A stretch of DNA of 64,000 nt from Paenibacillus lignilyticus (GTDB lineage Bacteria; Bacillota; Bacilli; Paenibacillales; Paenibacillaceae). The translations under genes and the position numbers were made by a program. Location: assembly GCF_017942085.1 (NCBI RefSeq), contig NZ_JAGKSP010000020.1:1-64000 (forward strand), in the 5' to 3' direction. Within the stretch, counting starts at the first letter, position 1, and every line of letters starts with the position of its first letter. A model generated the notes under the pieces. That model saw only the letters and a program-made list of their open reading frames with translations, was not told the origin of the DNA and searched no databases. Positions 24,992 through 33,237 of the stretch are shown one piece after another.

Positions 24992-25354
24992 ATGCCCATC
25001 TATGATTCCGGTCCAATCTGGAACGGCCAAGTTCCACAAATCACAAGCCTTGAGATTTGTGTGTTCAGCACCGACCGGCTGCCTGCCGCTGCGGCGATTG
25101 AAGTCTATCAAATCGTGCCGTCCGGCACCGGATCCGGTGAGAAAATCCCCTATGTCATGAAGCTGGTATCGCTAAATCCGATCGGAGAGCCTAACTCCAG
25201 CTATACGCTGGACAATGTATATGCAGGTGTCAATGTCTTCGGCGTTCGTATTGAGACAAGCGGAATCGGAGGCAGTAACGTTGCTTTTACCGTTGGAGTC
25301 ACTTGGGACCATGTTCACGTCGAGGATTACTTCCTAATAGGCAGATGTGTGTGA
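24992..25354 (+). CDS. Orphan 120-residue beta-rich protein, possibly spore-associated
   Basis: No family recognised. The protein lacks a signal peptide or membrane segment and alternates short hydrophobic and Ser/Gly-rich stretches, suggesting a beta sandwich (ITSLEICVFSTDRL; LDNVYAGVNVFGVRIETSG). There are two cysteines, at positions about 23 and 119, the latter next to the C-terminus. A very strong ribosome site (AAAGGAGGACGAGTTATG) and a sigma-K-like promoter precede it, and a terminator follows. I infer expression in the mother cell late in sporulation, perhaps as a coat or surface protein; this is not proven by sequence. Confidence 0.65.
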   Translation: MPIYDSGPIWNGQVPQITSLEICVFSTDRLPAAAAIEVYQIVPSGTGSGEKIPYVMKLVSLNPIGEPNSSYTLDNVYAGVNVFGVRIETSGIGGSNVAFTVGVTWDHVHVEDYFLIGRCV

Positions 25355-25361
25355 GGTGAAA

Positions 25362-25393
25362 AACAGTCCGGGAGGTCAAACCCCCGGACTGTT
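25362..25393. terminator. Bidirectional terminator between orphan gene and glcF
   Basis: AACAGTCCGGG pairs with CCCGGACTGTT; T-rich on both sides. It serves two convergent genes. Confidence 0.85.
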
Positions 25394-25409
25394 TCTATAT
25401 CTGGCTATT

Positions 25410-26939
25410 TCACTTACATATCCGCTCATGCAGAAAATCAACCAGATGCACGGCTTCCATCTTGCCGCCCATGCCATGCTTCTCGATACCGAGCTTCATC
25501 TGCAGCAGGCAGCCGGGATTGCTCGTGAGCAAGTAATGGGCATCCGTTCGTTGCACATGCTCCATTTTATGATCGAGAATTTGACCGGCCATGTCCGGCT
25601 GGGTCAAGTTATAGATTCCCGCCGAGCCGCAGCAGCGGTCCGCTTCGCGGAGCTCGATGAACTCCGCGTTCGCCACGCTGCGCATCAGCTTGCGCGGCGC
25701 TTCGGAGGAGCGCATCGCGTTGCGCAGATGGCAGGAATCCTGGTAGGTGATGCGGACCTTGTCCGCGGAGGCGAAGCTTACGCCGCCTCCTCCACAGGAG
25801 CCGCCACACCCGTCGGCTGCGGCTGTTTCGGCCGCCGCCTCGCTGACCGGGCCCGGCTTCGCGCCGCCGCTGCCGCAGCCCGGCTTCGCGCCGCCGCTGC
25901 CGCAGCTCGGCGCTGCGGCAGCCTTGCTCGTTGCCATAGCCTGCGTCGCCGCAGCCTGTAAGCGGCCGTGCTCCACGAGCAGCTTGCTCACATCAAGCGT
26001 GCGCTTCGCAAACCAAGCTGCGCCTTCCGCCCACTGCGGATCATCGTGCAGCAGGTGATCGTATTCCACCAGCAGCGCGCCGCATCCGCCGGCATTGGAA
26101 GCAATCCAATCGACCCCTGCGGATTGGAATGCCTTGATGTTGCGCTTGGCCAGCTCCTTCGCTCCTGCTTGCTCGCCGCTGTGCGCATGCAGAGCACCGC
26201 AGCAATTTTGCGTCTCCGGAATGACGACGTCGAAGCCCGCTTCATTCAGCAGTTCGACCGTATGCTTATTCGTTTCCGTGAACAAGACATCCATAATACA
26301 GCCGCGGAACAAGCCGACCGTGCCCACTCGCTCCCCTTTCGCCGGATGGCGGGAGCCGATTTGCTCGACTACGCCGCGATACGAGGCCTCCGGCAAGATG
26401 CGCTCCATCTGCCCCATATGAGCCGGGAACAGCTTCATGAGGCCGACGCCGCGAACGAGCTTGCGCAAGCCGGACTGCTGATAGATTTGCAGCGCGCCGC
26501 CGAGCAGCCGCATCCGTTTCTGATGGGGGAACATCCCCTCGAAGGCGGTTTTGCGTGCCAGCTTCACCCACCAGCGGTGGCTCGTCGTATGCTGCTCGAT
26601 GGAATCGCGCGCCTGCTCCAGCAGCTGTCCGTATTTCACGTCCGCAGGACAAGCCGGCTCGCAAGCACGGCAGCCCAAACAGTGATTCATCTGCGTCTCG
26701 AATGCATAATCCGGATCCATAATGCCGTCCGCCACTGCCTTCATCAACGCAATCCGTCCACGCGGCGATTCCGCTTCAATGCCCGTTTCGCGGAAGGTTG
26801 GGCACGCCGGCAAACAGAAGCCGCAGCGCATGCAATTGGTAAGTTGATCATAGTCGAGCGTGCTCTTCAGCGTTGTCGCGAGCTCGCTGCACTTGCCGCC
26901 TTCCTTGGATTCAAGCAGGGAGACAAGGGAGTTAGCCAT
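25410..26939 (-). CDS. glcF: Glycolate oxidase iron-sulfur subunit GlcF
   Basis: A 509-residue subunit of membrane-associated glycolate (or lactate) oxidase. Two [4Fe-4S] ferredoxin motifs are at C36/C39/C42/C46 (CMRCGFCLPACP) and C87/C90/C93/C97 (CLGCRACEPACP). Two CCG domains follow: GLFRGCIMD...NCCGALHAHSG and YQDSCHLR...DRCCGSAGIYN. The protein is about 60-70 residues longer than the usual 440 because of a Gly/Ala/Cys-rich insert at about residues 325-395, encoded in part by a 27-bp tandem duplication. Its ATG overlaps the glcD stop by 8 bp. It passes electrons from GlcD flavin to quinone. Confidence 0.93.
   Translation of the reverse strand: MANSLVSLLESKEGGKCSELATTLKSTLDYDQLTNCMRCGFCLPACPTFRETGIEAESPRGRIALMKAVADGIMDPDYAFETQMNHCLGCRACEPACPADVKYGQLLEQARDSIEQHTTSHRWWVKLARKTAFEGMFPHQKRMRLLGGALQIYQQSGLRKLVRGVGLMKLFPAHMGQMERILPEASYRGVVEQIGSRHPAKGERVGTVGLFRGCIMDVLFTETNKHTVELLNEAGFDVVIPETQNCCGALHAHSGEQAGAKELAKRNIKAFQSAGVDWIASNAGGCGALLVEYDHLLHDDPQWAEGAAWFAKRTLDVSKLLVEHGRLQAAATQAMATSKAAAAPSCGSGGAKPGCGSGGAKPGPVSEAAAETAAADGCGGSCGGGGVSFASADKVRITYQDSCHLRNAMRSSEAPRKLMRSVANAEFIELREADRCCGSAGIYNLTQPDMAGQILDHKMEHVQRTDAHYLLTSNPGCLLQMKLGIEKHGMGGKMEAVHLVDFLHERICK
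25852..25905. repeat. 27-bp tandem duplication inside glcF
   Basis: Two identical 27-bp copies (25852-25878, 25879-25905) that keep the reading frame and encode a repeated Cys-Gly-Ser-Gly-Gly-Ala-Lys-Pro-Gly unit (one copy starts in Ser-Cys, the other in Gly-Cys). Confidence 0.9.
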
Positions 26940-28347
26940 GGCCGAGCACCACCCTTTTGCGCGTTGATTTGGCGAACATTTTGCCCGGATTCAAGATGTT
27001 GTTCGGGTCGAAAGCCGTCTTGATCGCCCGCATAACTTCCATGCCGGCCGCGCCTACCTTCCACTCCAAGTAAGGTGCTTTCACAAGGCCAACGCCATGC
27101 TCACCCGTTATCGTGCCGCCAAGCGCGATTGCGGCCTCGAAGATTTCCTCGAAAGCCAGCTCCACGCGGTGAATTTCATCCTGATCGCGCGCGTCCGTCG
27201 TAGCTGTCGGATGCAGATTGCCGTCCCCGGCATGGCCGAACGTACAGATCGTCACGTTATGCCGCTCCGCAATCTCGTTGATCGCGAGCACCATCTCGGC
27301 GATCTTCGAGCGCGGCACCGTCGCATCCTCCAGAATCGTCGTCGGCCGCAGTCTCGCCAGCGCAGTGAACGCGCTTCGCCGCGCGGTCAGCAGCTTCAGC
27401 GCCTCCGCCTCGTTCTCCGCAATGGAGACGCGCTCCGCATTTTCGCTGCGGCAAATATCCGCGATCCGCGCGATGTCCCGCTCCACCATCTCCGGATCGC
27501 CATCCTGCTCGATGAGCAGGATCGCATCCATATCCAGCGGAAGCCCCAGCTTCGCGAAATCATCCACGACGCGAATCGTCGGATTATCCAGAAACTCCAG
27601 CGTCGCCGGAATAATGCGGTTCTCGATAATCTTCGAAACGGTCCGAGCCGCGCCATACAAATCCTTATACATCGCCAGCATCGTCTTCTTCGTCTTCGGC
27701 GGAGGAATCAGCTTCAGCGTAGCTTCCGTAATCACGGCAAGCGTTCCTTCCGAGCCGACCAGCAGCTTCGTCAGATCGTAACCGGCAACGTCTTTCATCA
27801 GCTTGCCGCCGGTGCGCAGGATCTCTCCGTTTGCCAGCACAGCTTCAAGGCCGATGACGTAATCCTTCGTCGTTCCGTATTTCAGGCCGCGAAGCCCGCC
27901 CGAGCACTCGGCAATATTGCCGCCGATCGTCGAAATCGCCATGCTGCTCGGGTCCGGCGGGTAGAACAGGCCAAGCTGCTCCACATGCGTAATAAACTGC
28001 TTCGTATTTAAGCCGGGCTGCACGGTAGCTGTGAGATTTTCGAGATCGACCTCCAGAATGCGATTCATCCGGTGCATCACCATGACGATTCCGCCTTGAA
28101 CCGGCACGGTTCCGCCGCATAGATTCGTACCGGAGCCGCGGCTGACAACCGGGATGCGCTGCTCCTGCAGCAGCTTCAATATAGCCGACACCTGTGCCGT
28201 ATTCTCGGGATAAATCACGCCATCCGGCAGCGATTGCAGCATCGGCGTCCCATCATAGGAATGAGTAATTAACGATTCCGGATCATCTTTGAACCACTGC
28301 TCGCCAACGATGGCGCGCAGCTTGATTGTGACCGTGTCTTGAAGCAT
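26932..28347 (-). CDS. glcD: Glycolate oxidase FAD-binding subunit GlcD
   Basis: A 471-residue FAD-linked oxidase. The FAD_binding_4 domain spans about residues 40-220 (VVSRGSGTNLCGG; DPSSMAISTIGGNIAECSGG). The C-terminal FAD-oxidase domain ends with the GGTITGEHGVGLVK motif of glycolate/lactate oxidases. Reaction: glycolate or 2-hydroxyacid to the 2-oxo acid, with electrons passed to GlcF. It is the first gene of the two-gene operon, divergent from a FadR-type GntR regulator at a 147-bp intergenic region. No GlcE-like gene is present, as is usual in Firmicutes. Confidence 0.93.
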   Translation of the reverse strand: MLQDTVTIKLRAIVGEQWFKDDPESLITHSYDGTPMLQSLPDGVIYPENTAQVSAILKLLQEQRIPVVSRGSGTNLCGGTVPVQGGIVMVMHRMNRILEVDLENLTATVQPGLNTKQFITHVEQLGLFYPPDPSSMAISTIGGNIAECSGGLRGLKYGTTKDYVIGLEAVLANGEILRTGGKLMKDVAGYDLTKLLVGSEGTLAVITEATLKLIPPPKTKKTMLAMYKDLYGAARTVSKIIENRIIPATLEFLDNPTIRVVDDFAKLGLPLDMDAILLIEQDGDPEMVERDIARIADICRSENAERVSIAENEAEALKLLTARRSAFTALARLRPTTILEDATVPRSKIAEMVLAINEIAERHNVTICTFGHAGDGNLHPTATTDARDQDEIHRVELAFEEIFEAAIALGGTITGEHGVGLVKAPYLEWKVGAAGMEVMRAIKTAFDPNNILNPGKMFAKSTRKRVVLGHG

Positions 28348-28380
28348 GAAAGAGTTCCCCCTCGGCGATAAATAGATCAG

Positions 28381-28413
28381 GTCGTCTGATGACTTTGCTT
28401 TGAAAGAAGTATA
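28381..28413 (-). promoter_or_regulatory. glcDF -10 box and candidate GntR operator
   Basis: On the minus strand TATACT (28408-28413) is a good -10 box with no clear -35. Just downstream, GTCGTCTGATGAC (28381-28393) fits the FadR-family operator pattern GTnGTnnnACnAC with one mismatch, and would lie at about +8 to +20, a repressor position. Confidence 0.4.
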
Positions 28414-28494
28414 TCATAAGATGGAGAAATGTGACATCGATAAATAGCCGTCTTCCGTCATCATGAACATCAGCCGCTCAGGAGGTTTCTCCCT

Positions 28495-29211
28495 ATGAAT
28501 AGAATTGAACGCCCGCTTAAGAGCAATGAATGGGTTTCACGCGAGCTCTACGGCCGCATTACCTCCGGTGCCTTGCTCCCCGGTGACAAGCTTCCATCCG
28601 TTGTTGACCTCGCCGCCGAATACGGAGTCGGCCGCTCAACGATCCGCGAAGCGCTGAGCGCGCTCAAAGCAAAAGGCCTCCTTGACATTCGCCAAGGCGG
28701 CGGCACCTTTGTCAGAGCGCCCGAACCGGAGGCGCTTGAAGACGCCAACACCGCGCTCAAGGAAGACTGGCTCGATCGCGCAGACTCCTTGCTTCAACTG
28801 CTGGAAGTGCGCAAAGTGCTCGAAACCGGCTGCGCCTCGCTCGCCGCTAAGCATCGCAGCGCAGATGACCTTGCCGCCCTGCACGAGACGCTAAGGCAAA
28901 TGGAGCAGCAGCTCGCGGACGAAGCATTCAGCGAGCAAGCAGACGTCCGCCTGCATGAGCAAATCGCAGCCGCGACCCATAACCCGATGCTCATCGAGCT
29001 CATGAAGTCACTTTCGCTGCGGCTCCATGAGAGTATGCGCGACACGCGTTCCCTCTGGTTCTATGCCGAACGCCAGTCAGCGCGCAGGCTGCTCGAAGAG
29101 CATATCGCCCTCGTTGAAGCGATCGAACAGCAGGATGGAGTACTTGCCTCCTCCCGCATGGAGATTCATCTAACCAAGGTCGAGCAGGTGCTGCGCGACA
29201 AAACCGGATAG
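28495..29211 (+). CDS. FadR-family GntR regulator (GlcC/LldR-like)
   Basis: A 238-residue regulator with an N-terminal winged helix (LYGRITSGALLPGDKLPSVVDL; GVGRSTIREALSALKAKGLL) and a C-terminal FCD helical domain (residues about 85-230; metal/ligand-type residues in DVRLHEQIAAATHNP and LLEEHIALVEAIE). It is divergently transcribed from glcDF, the classical arrangement of GlcC/LldR with the operon it controls; the ligand is probably glycolate or lactate. The ribosome site is AGGAGG. Confidence 0.9.
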   Translation: MNRIERPLKSNEWVSRELYGRITSGALLPGDKLPSVVDLAAEYGVGRSTIREALSALKAKGLLDIRQGGGTFVRAPEPEALEDANTALKEDWLDRADSLLQLLEVRKVLETGCASLAAKHRSADDLAALHETLRQMEQQLADEAFSEQADVRLHEQIAAATHNPMLIELMKSLSLRLHESMRDTRSLWFYAERQSARRLLEEHIALVEAIEQQDGVLASSRMEIHLTKVEQVLRDKTG

Positions 29212-29223
29212 CAGCGGCTACAA

Positions 29224-29254
29224 CAAAACCGGTATCCCATCGCGGAGATACCGG
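29224..29254 (-). terminator. Terminator of the sugar catabolic operon
   Basis: CCGGTATC (29229-29236) pairs with GATACCGG (29247-29254); on the minus strand TTTTGTTG follows. It lies 17 bp after the last gene of the operon. Confidence 0.8.
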
Positions 29255-29270
29255 CTTCCACTCTGCACGT

Positions 29271-29825
29271 CTATTGATCTTCTTCAATAACAGGAATACG
29301 GAGTACGTTCGGATCGGTGAAAATATCAAATTCATCGCGGCTTGTGCTGGAGAACTCCGACACGATCGCGCCTTCGCTGCCCGCTTGGAACCAATGCTTC
29401 GTGCCGGGGGAGATCGTATATTGCTCGCCCGGGTACAGCTCAATCTCGTGGAACACCGTATAATACGGCTCGCTGCCTGCCGGCACCGTCGCTTGGATCG
29501 CGGCAGACGGCTCTCCTTCAACATAGAGCCATACTTTGCCGAATCGGCAGCGGAAGGTTTCCAGCTTGCCCGAATCTGTGCCGACAGGCGGATGCAGATG
29601 TTCGGGGCAGGTTTGGCCGGCGAACAAGACCAGCTCCTTCGCGCAATAACGATCATTATTAATATAGGTGATGAGTTCGAGCCCTTGCGATTCCAAATTC
29701 TCCAGTCCGAACGTGGCGACTTCTATGTTGTCGCGTTCCTCCGCCGTCAATACTATTCCGACTTGACCAAATAACTCCGCCGTCCGCTGCTGCGCGGCCC
29801 GCACTTCGCTTCTCTTCACACTCAT
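29271..29825 (-). CDS. D-lyxose ketol-isomerase family cupin
   Basis: A 184-residue cupin. The metal site EHLHPPVGTDSGKLETFRCR (His, His, Glu) and the later His in PGTKHWFQAGSEG match D-lyxose/D-mannose ketol-isomerases (YdaE-like). Known reaction: D-lyxose to D-xylulose, or D-mannose to D-fructose. It ends the six-gene cluster, 8 bp after the PfkB kinase gene, so it likely isomerises an aldose to the ketose that the kinase then phosphorylates. The exact sugar is open, because this family is promiscuous. Confidence 0.87.
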   Translation of the reverse strand: MSVKRSEVRAAQQRTAELFGQVGIVLTAEERDNIEVATFGLENLESQGLELITYINNDRYCAKELVLFAGQTCPEHLHPPVGTDSGKLETFRCRFGKVWLYVEGEPSAAIQATVPAGSEPYYTVFHEIELYPGEQYTISPGTKHWFQAGSEGAIVSEFSSTSRDEFDIFTDPNVLRIPVIEEDQ

Positions 29826-29833
29826 CCGCCTCC

Positions 29834-31102
29834 TTAGGATTCAGCCATTCGCGTTGTTGTCGTCGCTGCTTCCAACGGTCCGTACCAAACGCCTTCCTCA
29901 GCCCGACCGGCTGCTGACGAGGCGGCGACTACACGGCTCCAACCGGGCAACGTCAGCGTCACTTCTTTCCTTCCCCAGCCTGCCGCCATCCGCTGCTGCA
30001 CGGCTTCCCATGCCGGAACGCCGCTCGTCGCATCCGCATGCTCCACGTTGCTGGCACCGACCGCAACCGCACCATTCAAGACCGCTTCCGGGCTGAGCCC
30101 CTTAAGCAATCCGGCAATAAATCCGGCAATCGTGCAGTCCCCCGCACCGGTTGTCCCCGCTACTTCAACCTCGAAGCAGGGGACAAGCAGCTCACGGTTC
30201 AGCCACGCTTCTACATCCGCAGGAGCGCCATTCCCCATCGCCGCCAGCTTCGTACGATTATCCGTTGTCCGCAAGTACAGGCCGTGCTCACCCAGCTTCA
30301 GCACCACTACGCTGACGCCAAGGTCAAGCAGCTCTTGCGACAGCTCTCTTAGAAGCGTTCCATCCGCAAAAGGCAGCAAGTCATTCGTATCATGGACAGC
30401 CAGCAGCCGGTCATACTCTTCACGCCGAAGCATATAAAGAATCTCCTCGAAGCTCGGCATGAACACGTCCACATGCGGCAGCGCTTTCACAAATACGCTG
30501 CGCCAGTCAGCTAATCCCGCAGGCGACTCCGGATCGGGTTTCGCCAAATCCAGCGATACCGTCAGTCCTGCTTCCTTCACGCGCGACAATAGCTCCGCCA
30601 GCTCCGTTCCGCCGTCCTCGTACATCTTGCGCATGAGCGGCGGGTAGCCAAAGTGAAACAAGCGCGCATCTCGCAATGCTTCGACAGGCAAATCATCGGC
30701 CGAGTACGTATCGTTAGCCCCCGTACAGTGGAGGAAGATCCGGTCGATATTCGGAGGACTGATCACGAGCGAATAGGACGTGTGCTCACCGGCGGCGACG
30801 ATCATTCCACCTGCAAGCTCCTGGCCATACCCGCGCAGCACGTCCAGAATGGCCCCGCCGAACAGATCATCGCCGATCTTGCCCATCAGCTTGGTTCCTA
30901 CACCGAGCCGGTGCAGCGCAAGCCCCGTGTTCGACACTGCCCCGCCGGTAGATATCACGGCTGCGCCAATATCCACCAGCTTCCCTGGGACGAGTATCGC
31001 CCCCATCCCGTCCTTCTTCGCTTGCATTGAAGGGATTACATCTAAGCAGATATGCCCTGCCACCACGACTTCGACATCTAAGTTTGCGCGTGCTGCGCTC
31101 AA
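29834..31102 (-). CDS. PfkB family carbohydrate kinase
   Basis: A 422-residue sugar kinase, longer than the usual 300-340. The first signature lies near VDIGAAVISTGGAVSNTGLALHRLG, the second (anion hole and catalytic Asp) is VAGTTGAGDCTIAGFIAGL. The extra residues form a C-terminal tail from about residue 375 (LPGWSRVVAASSAA). It follows the oxidoreductase gene by 2 bp. Within the cluster it should phosphorylate the ketose made by the isomerase for cleavage by the aldolase. Substrate unknown. Confidence 0.9.
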   Translation of the reverse strand: MSAARANLDVEVVVAGHICLDVIPSMQAKKDGMGAILVPGKLVDIGAAVISTGGAVSNTGLALHRLGVGTKLMGKIGDDLFGGAILDVLRGYGQELAGGMIVAAGEHTSYSLVISPPNIDRIFLHCTGANDTYSADDLPVEALRDARLFHFGYPPLMRKMYEDGGTELAELLSRVKEAGLTVSLDLAKPDPESPAGLADWRSVFVKALPHVDVFMPSFEEILYMLRREEYDRLLAVHDTNDLLPFADGTLLRELSQELLDLGVSVVVLKLGEHGLYLRTTDNRTKLAAMGNGAPADVEAWLNRELLVPCFEVEVAGTTGAGDCTIAGFIAGLLKGLSPEAVLNGAVAVGASNVEHADATSGVPAWEAVQQRMAAGWGRKEVTLTLPGWSRVVAASSAAGRAEEGVWYGPLEAATTTTRMAES

Positions 31103-31104
31103 GG

Positions 31105-32265
31105 TTAATCCCTCCAGTCGATCGTTACGGTTTCTCCGGTTCGCTGCGATTCAAGTGCCGCCGTAAATAAGAGGTGGCTGCCGCGCGCCTCTTCCGGGGT
31201 TGCACAGTAAAACGGCTGCCTCATCCCATCCTTGCCGCTGACAAGCTCATCGCAGAACGCCGCCCACATTTGCAATATCGAATCGGAAAACCCAAACTCG
31301 AAGATCCCGCCCGTAATCGTTCCGTAAGCCGACTTGTACGGCACATCCACCGTATGCCAGGCCTGCTGCTTACCCGGCGAATAAGGGAGCGACGATACTT
31401 GCTTCGGATTCTTGGTGCTGAATTCCGCGGACATCTCTGTTCCTTGAATGCGAATAAACCATGTATTCGCATGTCCGGGCGCAATTCGTTTCGTCGAAAG
31501 CACCATTGGAAACGTTTGATCATCCGTCTTCACGTCGCAGGCTAAGATTGCATTATCCCATGTTTCGCAAGGAACTTTGTCGCCTTTGCCATCGGGCCGC
31601 TCCGAAACAATTTTGCTCAGCAAGGCGCGCACGCTGCTCGGCTGCCAACCGAATCGCATCGGCAGATGAAGCACATGCATCCCCAGATCACCCATGCAAC
31701 CATATTCGCCGTTGGTAGCGACGCGGCGTTTCCAATTGATCGGTTTCGTCGGATCGAGGTCGCTGGAATGCCAGAAGCCCGCTTCCACTTCGATGATTCG
31801 CCCGAATTTGCCTTCGTTTACCCATTGGATGATTTGATGTGCTCCCGGATAGAAGGGGAACTCCGATGAACAGCGAACAATCACCTCGGGATGTGCCACC
31901 AGCGCGGCATTGATGCGTGAATTCGCTTCTTTGTCGATGCCGAAAGGTTTCTCCCCAAGCAAATGCTTGCCCGCGGCAATAATGTCCACGTAAATTTGTG
32001 CATGTAAATTATGAGGAACCGCGCAATAAACAGCATCCACATCAGGGTCGGATAGCAGCAACTTGTAGTCCGAGTACACGCGCTCCACGCTTGGTACTTG
32101 GCGCTGAAACCACTCCGCCGCAGCCGGATTCGCATCACATACCGCCACAATGCGGGGTTCAAAATCAACGCCCTCCAGGTGCAGCCATCTTGCCGCCGCG
32201 CTGGCGAACTCCTTGCCCATCAAGCCGCAGCCGATGACGCCGAAACGAACGATAGGTCTGCTCAT
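31105..32265 (-). CDS. Gfo/Idh/MocA family sugar oxidoreductase
   Basis: About 386 residues. The Rossmann motif GVIGCGLMGKEF begins near residue 8, the dinucleotide loop GEKPFGIDKEAN carries the EKP motif, and DLGMHVLHLP supplies the substrate-side Asp/His. Reaction type: NAD(P)-dependent oxidation of a sugar or cyclitol hydroxyl. A longer frame opens at 32322, but GGAGAGG precedes the ATG at 32263-32265, one base after the aldolase stop, so I use that start. It may interconvert the sugar or its epimer before isomerisation. Confidence 0.9.
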   Translation of the reverse strand: MSRPIVRFGVIGCGLMGKEFASAAARWLHLEGVDFEPRIVAVCDANPAAAEWFQRQVPSVERVYSDYKLLLSDPDVDAVYCAVPHNLHAQIYVDIIAAGKHLLGEKPFGIDKEANSRINAALVAHPEVIVRCSSEFPFYPGAHQIIQWVNEGKFGRIIEVEAGFWHSSDLDPTKPINWKRRVATNGEYGCMGDLGMHVLHLPMRFGWQPSSVRALLSKIVSERPDGKGDKVPCETWDNAILACDVKTDDQTFPMVLSTKRIAPGHANTWFIRIQGTEMSAEFSTKNPKQVSSLPYSPGKQQAWHTVDVPYKSAYGTITGGIFEFGFSDSILQMWAAFCDELVSGKDGMRQPFYCATPEEARGSHLLFTAALESQRTGETVTIDWRD

Positions 32266-32266
32266 C

Positions 32267-33124
32267 CTACTTCGCACCCTCTCCGCCCAGAATGGCCAGC
32301 GCCTCGGATGCCGCAGCGCCATGATGCACGATCGACATCAACGCATTCGTCATACCTGCCGGATTCGGATGCTGAATGACATTACGGCCGTATACGATAC
32401 CCGATGCGCCTTGGTTCATCAGCTCTACCGTACGGTTTACGATCTCTTGGTCGCTTGCCCGGCCGCCGCCGCGTACCAATACCGGAATACCGGAAGCTAC
32501 CTCAATAACGCGGTGATATTCCGTTACATCATCACAAGGATCGGCTTTAATGACATCCGCCCCAAGCTCCACGCCTTGGCGGACGAGCGGCATGATCTTG
32601 TTAATGTCACCGTCTACCATGTAACCGCCTTTCGCCTCATTCGGGAGCATAACCAGCGGCTCTACCATCAGCGGCATGCCGTATTTCTCGCATTCGCTCT
32701 TAAGCAGCGAGATGTTCCGAACGCATTGATGATGCAGCTCCGGCTGACCCGGGAGCAGCAGCAGGTTCACGCATACCGCGACGGCATCAAGCGCAACCGC
32801 CTTCTCGATCGCGCGATCAATCAGCTCGCTAAACAAGAAACGCGGCAGCTCCGTTCCATAGATATTCGCCGCATCCGTACGCAGGACAAGACCGGGCTTC
32901 TTCTTGCCGGGAACCGCCTGCAGCCATTTCGCCTGGCCAATACTAAGCTGAATACAGTCCGGGTTTGCCTGCACGATCGTTTCAATCGCCTGCTTCATAT
33001 TCTCAATGCCCGATAGGAAGGAAAATTCATTGAAAAAGCCGTGATCTACCGCTACGTCAAAACACTTTCCTTGCTCGCTAAACATCCGATTGAGACGTGG
33101 TGCTGCCGATGCCATATCTACCAT
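32267..33124 (-). CDS. Class I aldolase, DhnA/LsrF/FbaB-like
   Basis: A 285-residue TIM-barrel aldolase. The Schiff-base lysine is in GADVIKADPCDDV near residue 190; IPVLVRGGGR (near residue 215) is the phosphate-binding loop, and FDVAVDHGFFNEF is the N-terminal motif of DhnA-type aldolases. It likely cleaves a phosphorylated ketose to a triose phosphate and an aldehyde. The gene has its own promoter with two inverted repeats, and starts the downstream part of the cluster. Confidence 0.87.
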   Translation of the reverse strand: MVDMASAAPRLNRMFSEQGKCFDVAVDHGFFNEFSFLSGIENMKQAIETIVQANPDCIQLSIGQAKWLQAVPGKKKPGLVLRTDAANIYGTELPRFLFSELIDRAIEKAVALDAVAVCVNLLLLPGQPELHHQCVRNISLLKSECEKYGMPLMVEPLVMLPNEAKGGYMVDGDINKIMPLVRQGVELGADVIKADPCDDVTEYHRVIEVASGIPVLVRGGGRASDQEIVNRTVELMNQGASGIVYGRNVIQHPNPAGMTNALMSIVHHGAAASEALAILGGEGAK

Positions 33125-33143
33125 TCCCCTCTGTTCTGTTGGA

Positions 33144-33219
33144 ACAAATAATGTTCGTTTATAACATTATTCTATATGAGCTCCGGACTACTGTCTACAC
33201 TAATGTTTAAAACAAACAT
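33144..33219. promoter_or_regulatory. DeoR-type operators upstream of the aldolase operon
   Basis: Inverted repeat AATAATGTT (33147-33155) / AACATTATT (33163-33171) with 7-bp spacer, and a second one, ATGTTT (33203-33208) / AAACAT (33214-33219). They flank and overlap the promoter at 33169-33197. The box AACAAATAATGTT (33144-33156) recurs as AACAAATGATGTT upstream of the DUF4432 gene. Confidence 0.65.
33169..33197 (-). promoter_or_regulatory. sigma-A promoter of the aldolase-oxidoreductase-kinase-isomerase unit
   Basis: Minus strand TAGACA (33192-33197), 17-bp spacer, TAGAAT (33169-33174); five of six matches in each box. An operator overlaps the -10 box and start site. Confidence 0.6.
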
Positions 33220-33237
33220 GACGATGTTGCATGCCCA

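Noticed and set aside
25968..27023. 351-codon plus-strand ORF
   Set aside because: Antisense to glcF, whose iron-sulfur motifs are intact; no ribosome site.
27097..28011. 304-codon plus-strand ORF
   Set aside because: Antisense to glcD; arginine-rich translation, no recognisable domain.
32150..33016. 288-codon plus-strand ORF
   Set aside because: Antisense to the class I aldolase gene with conserved Schiff-base motif.
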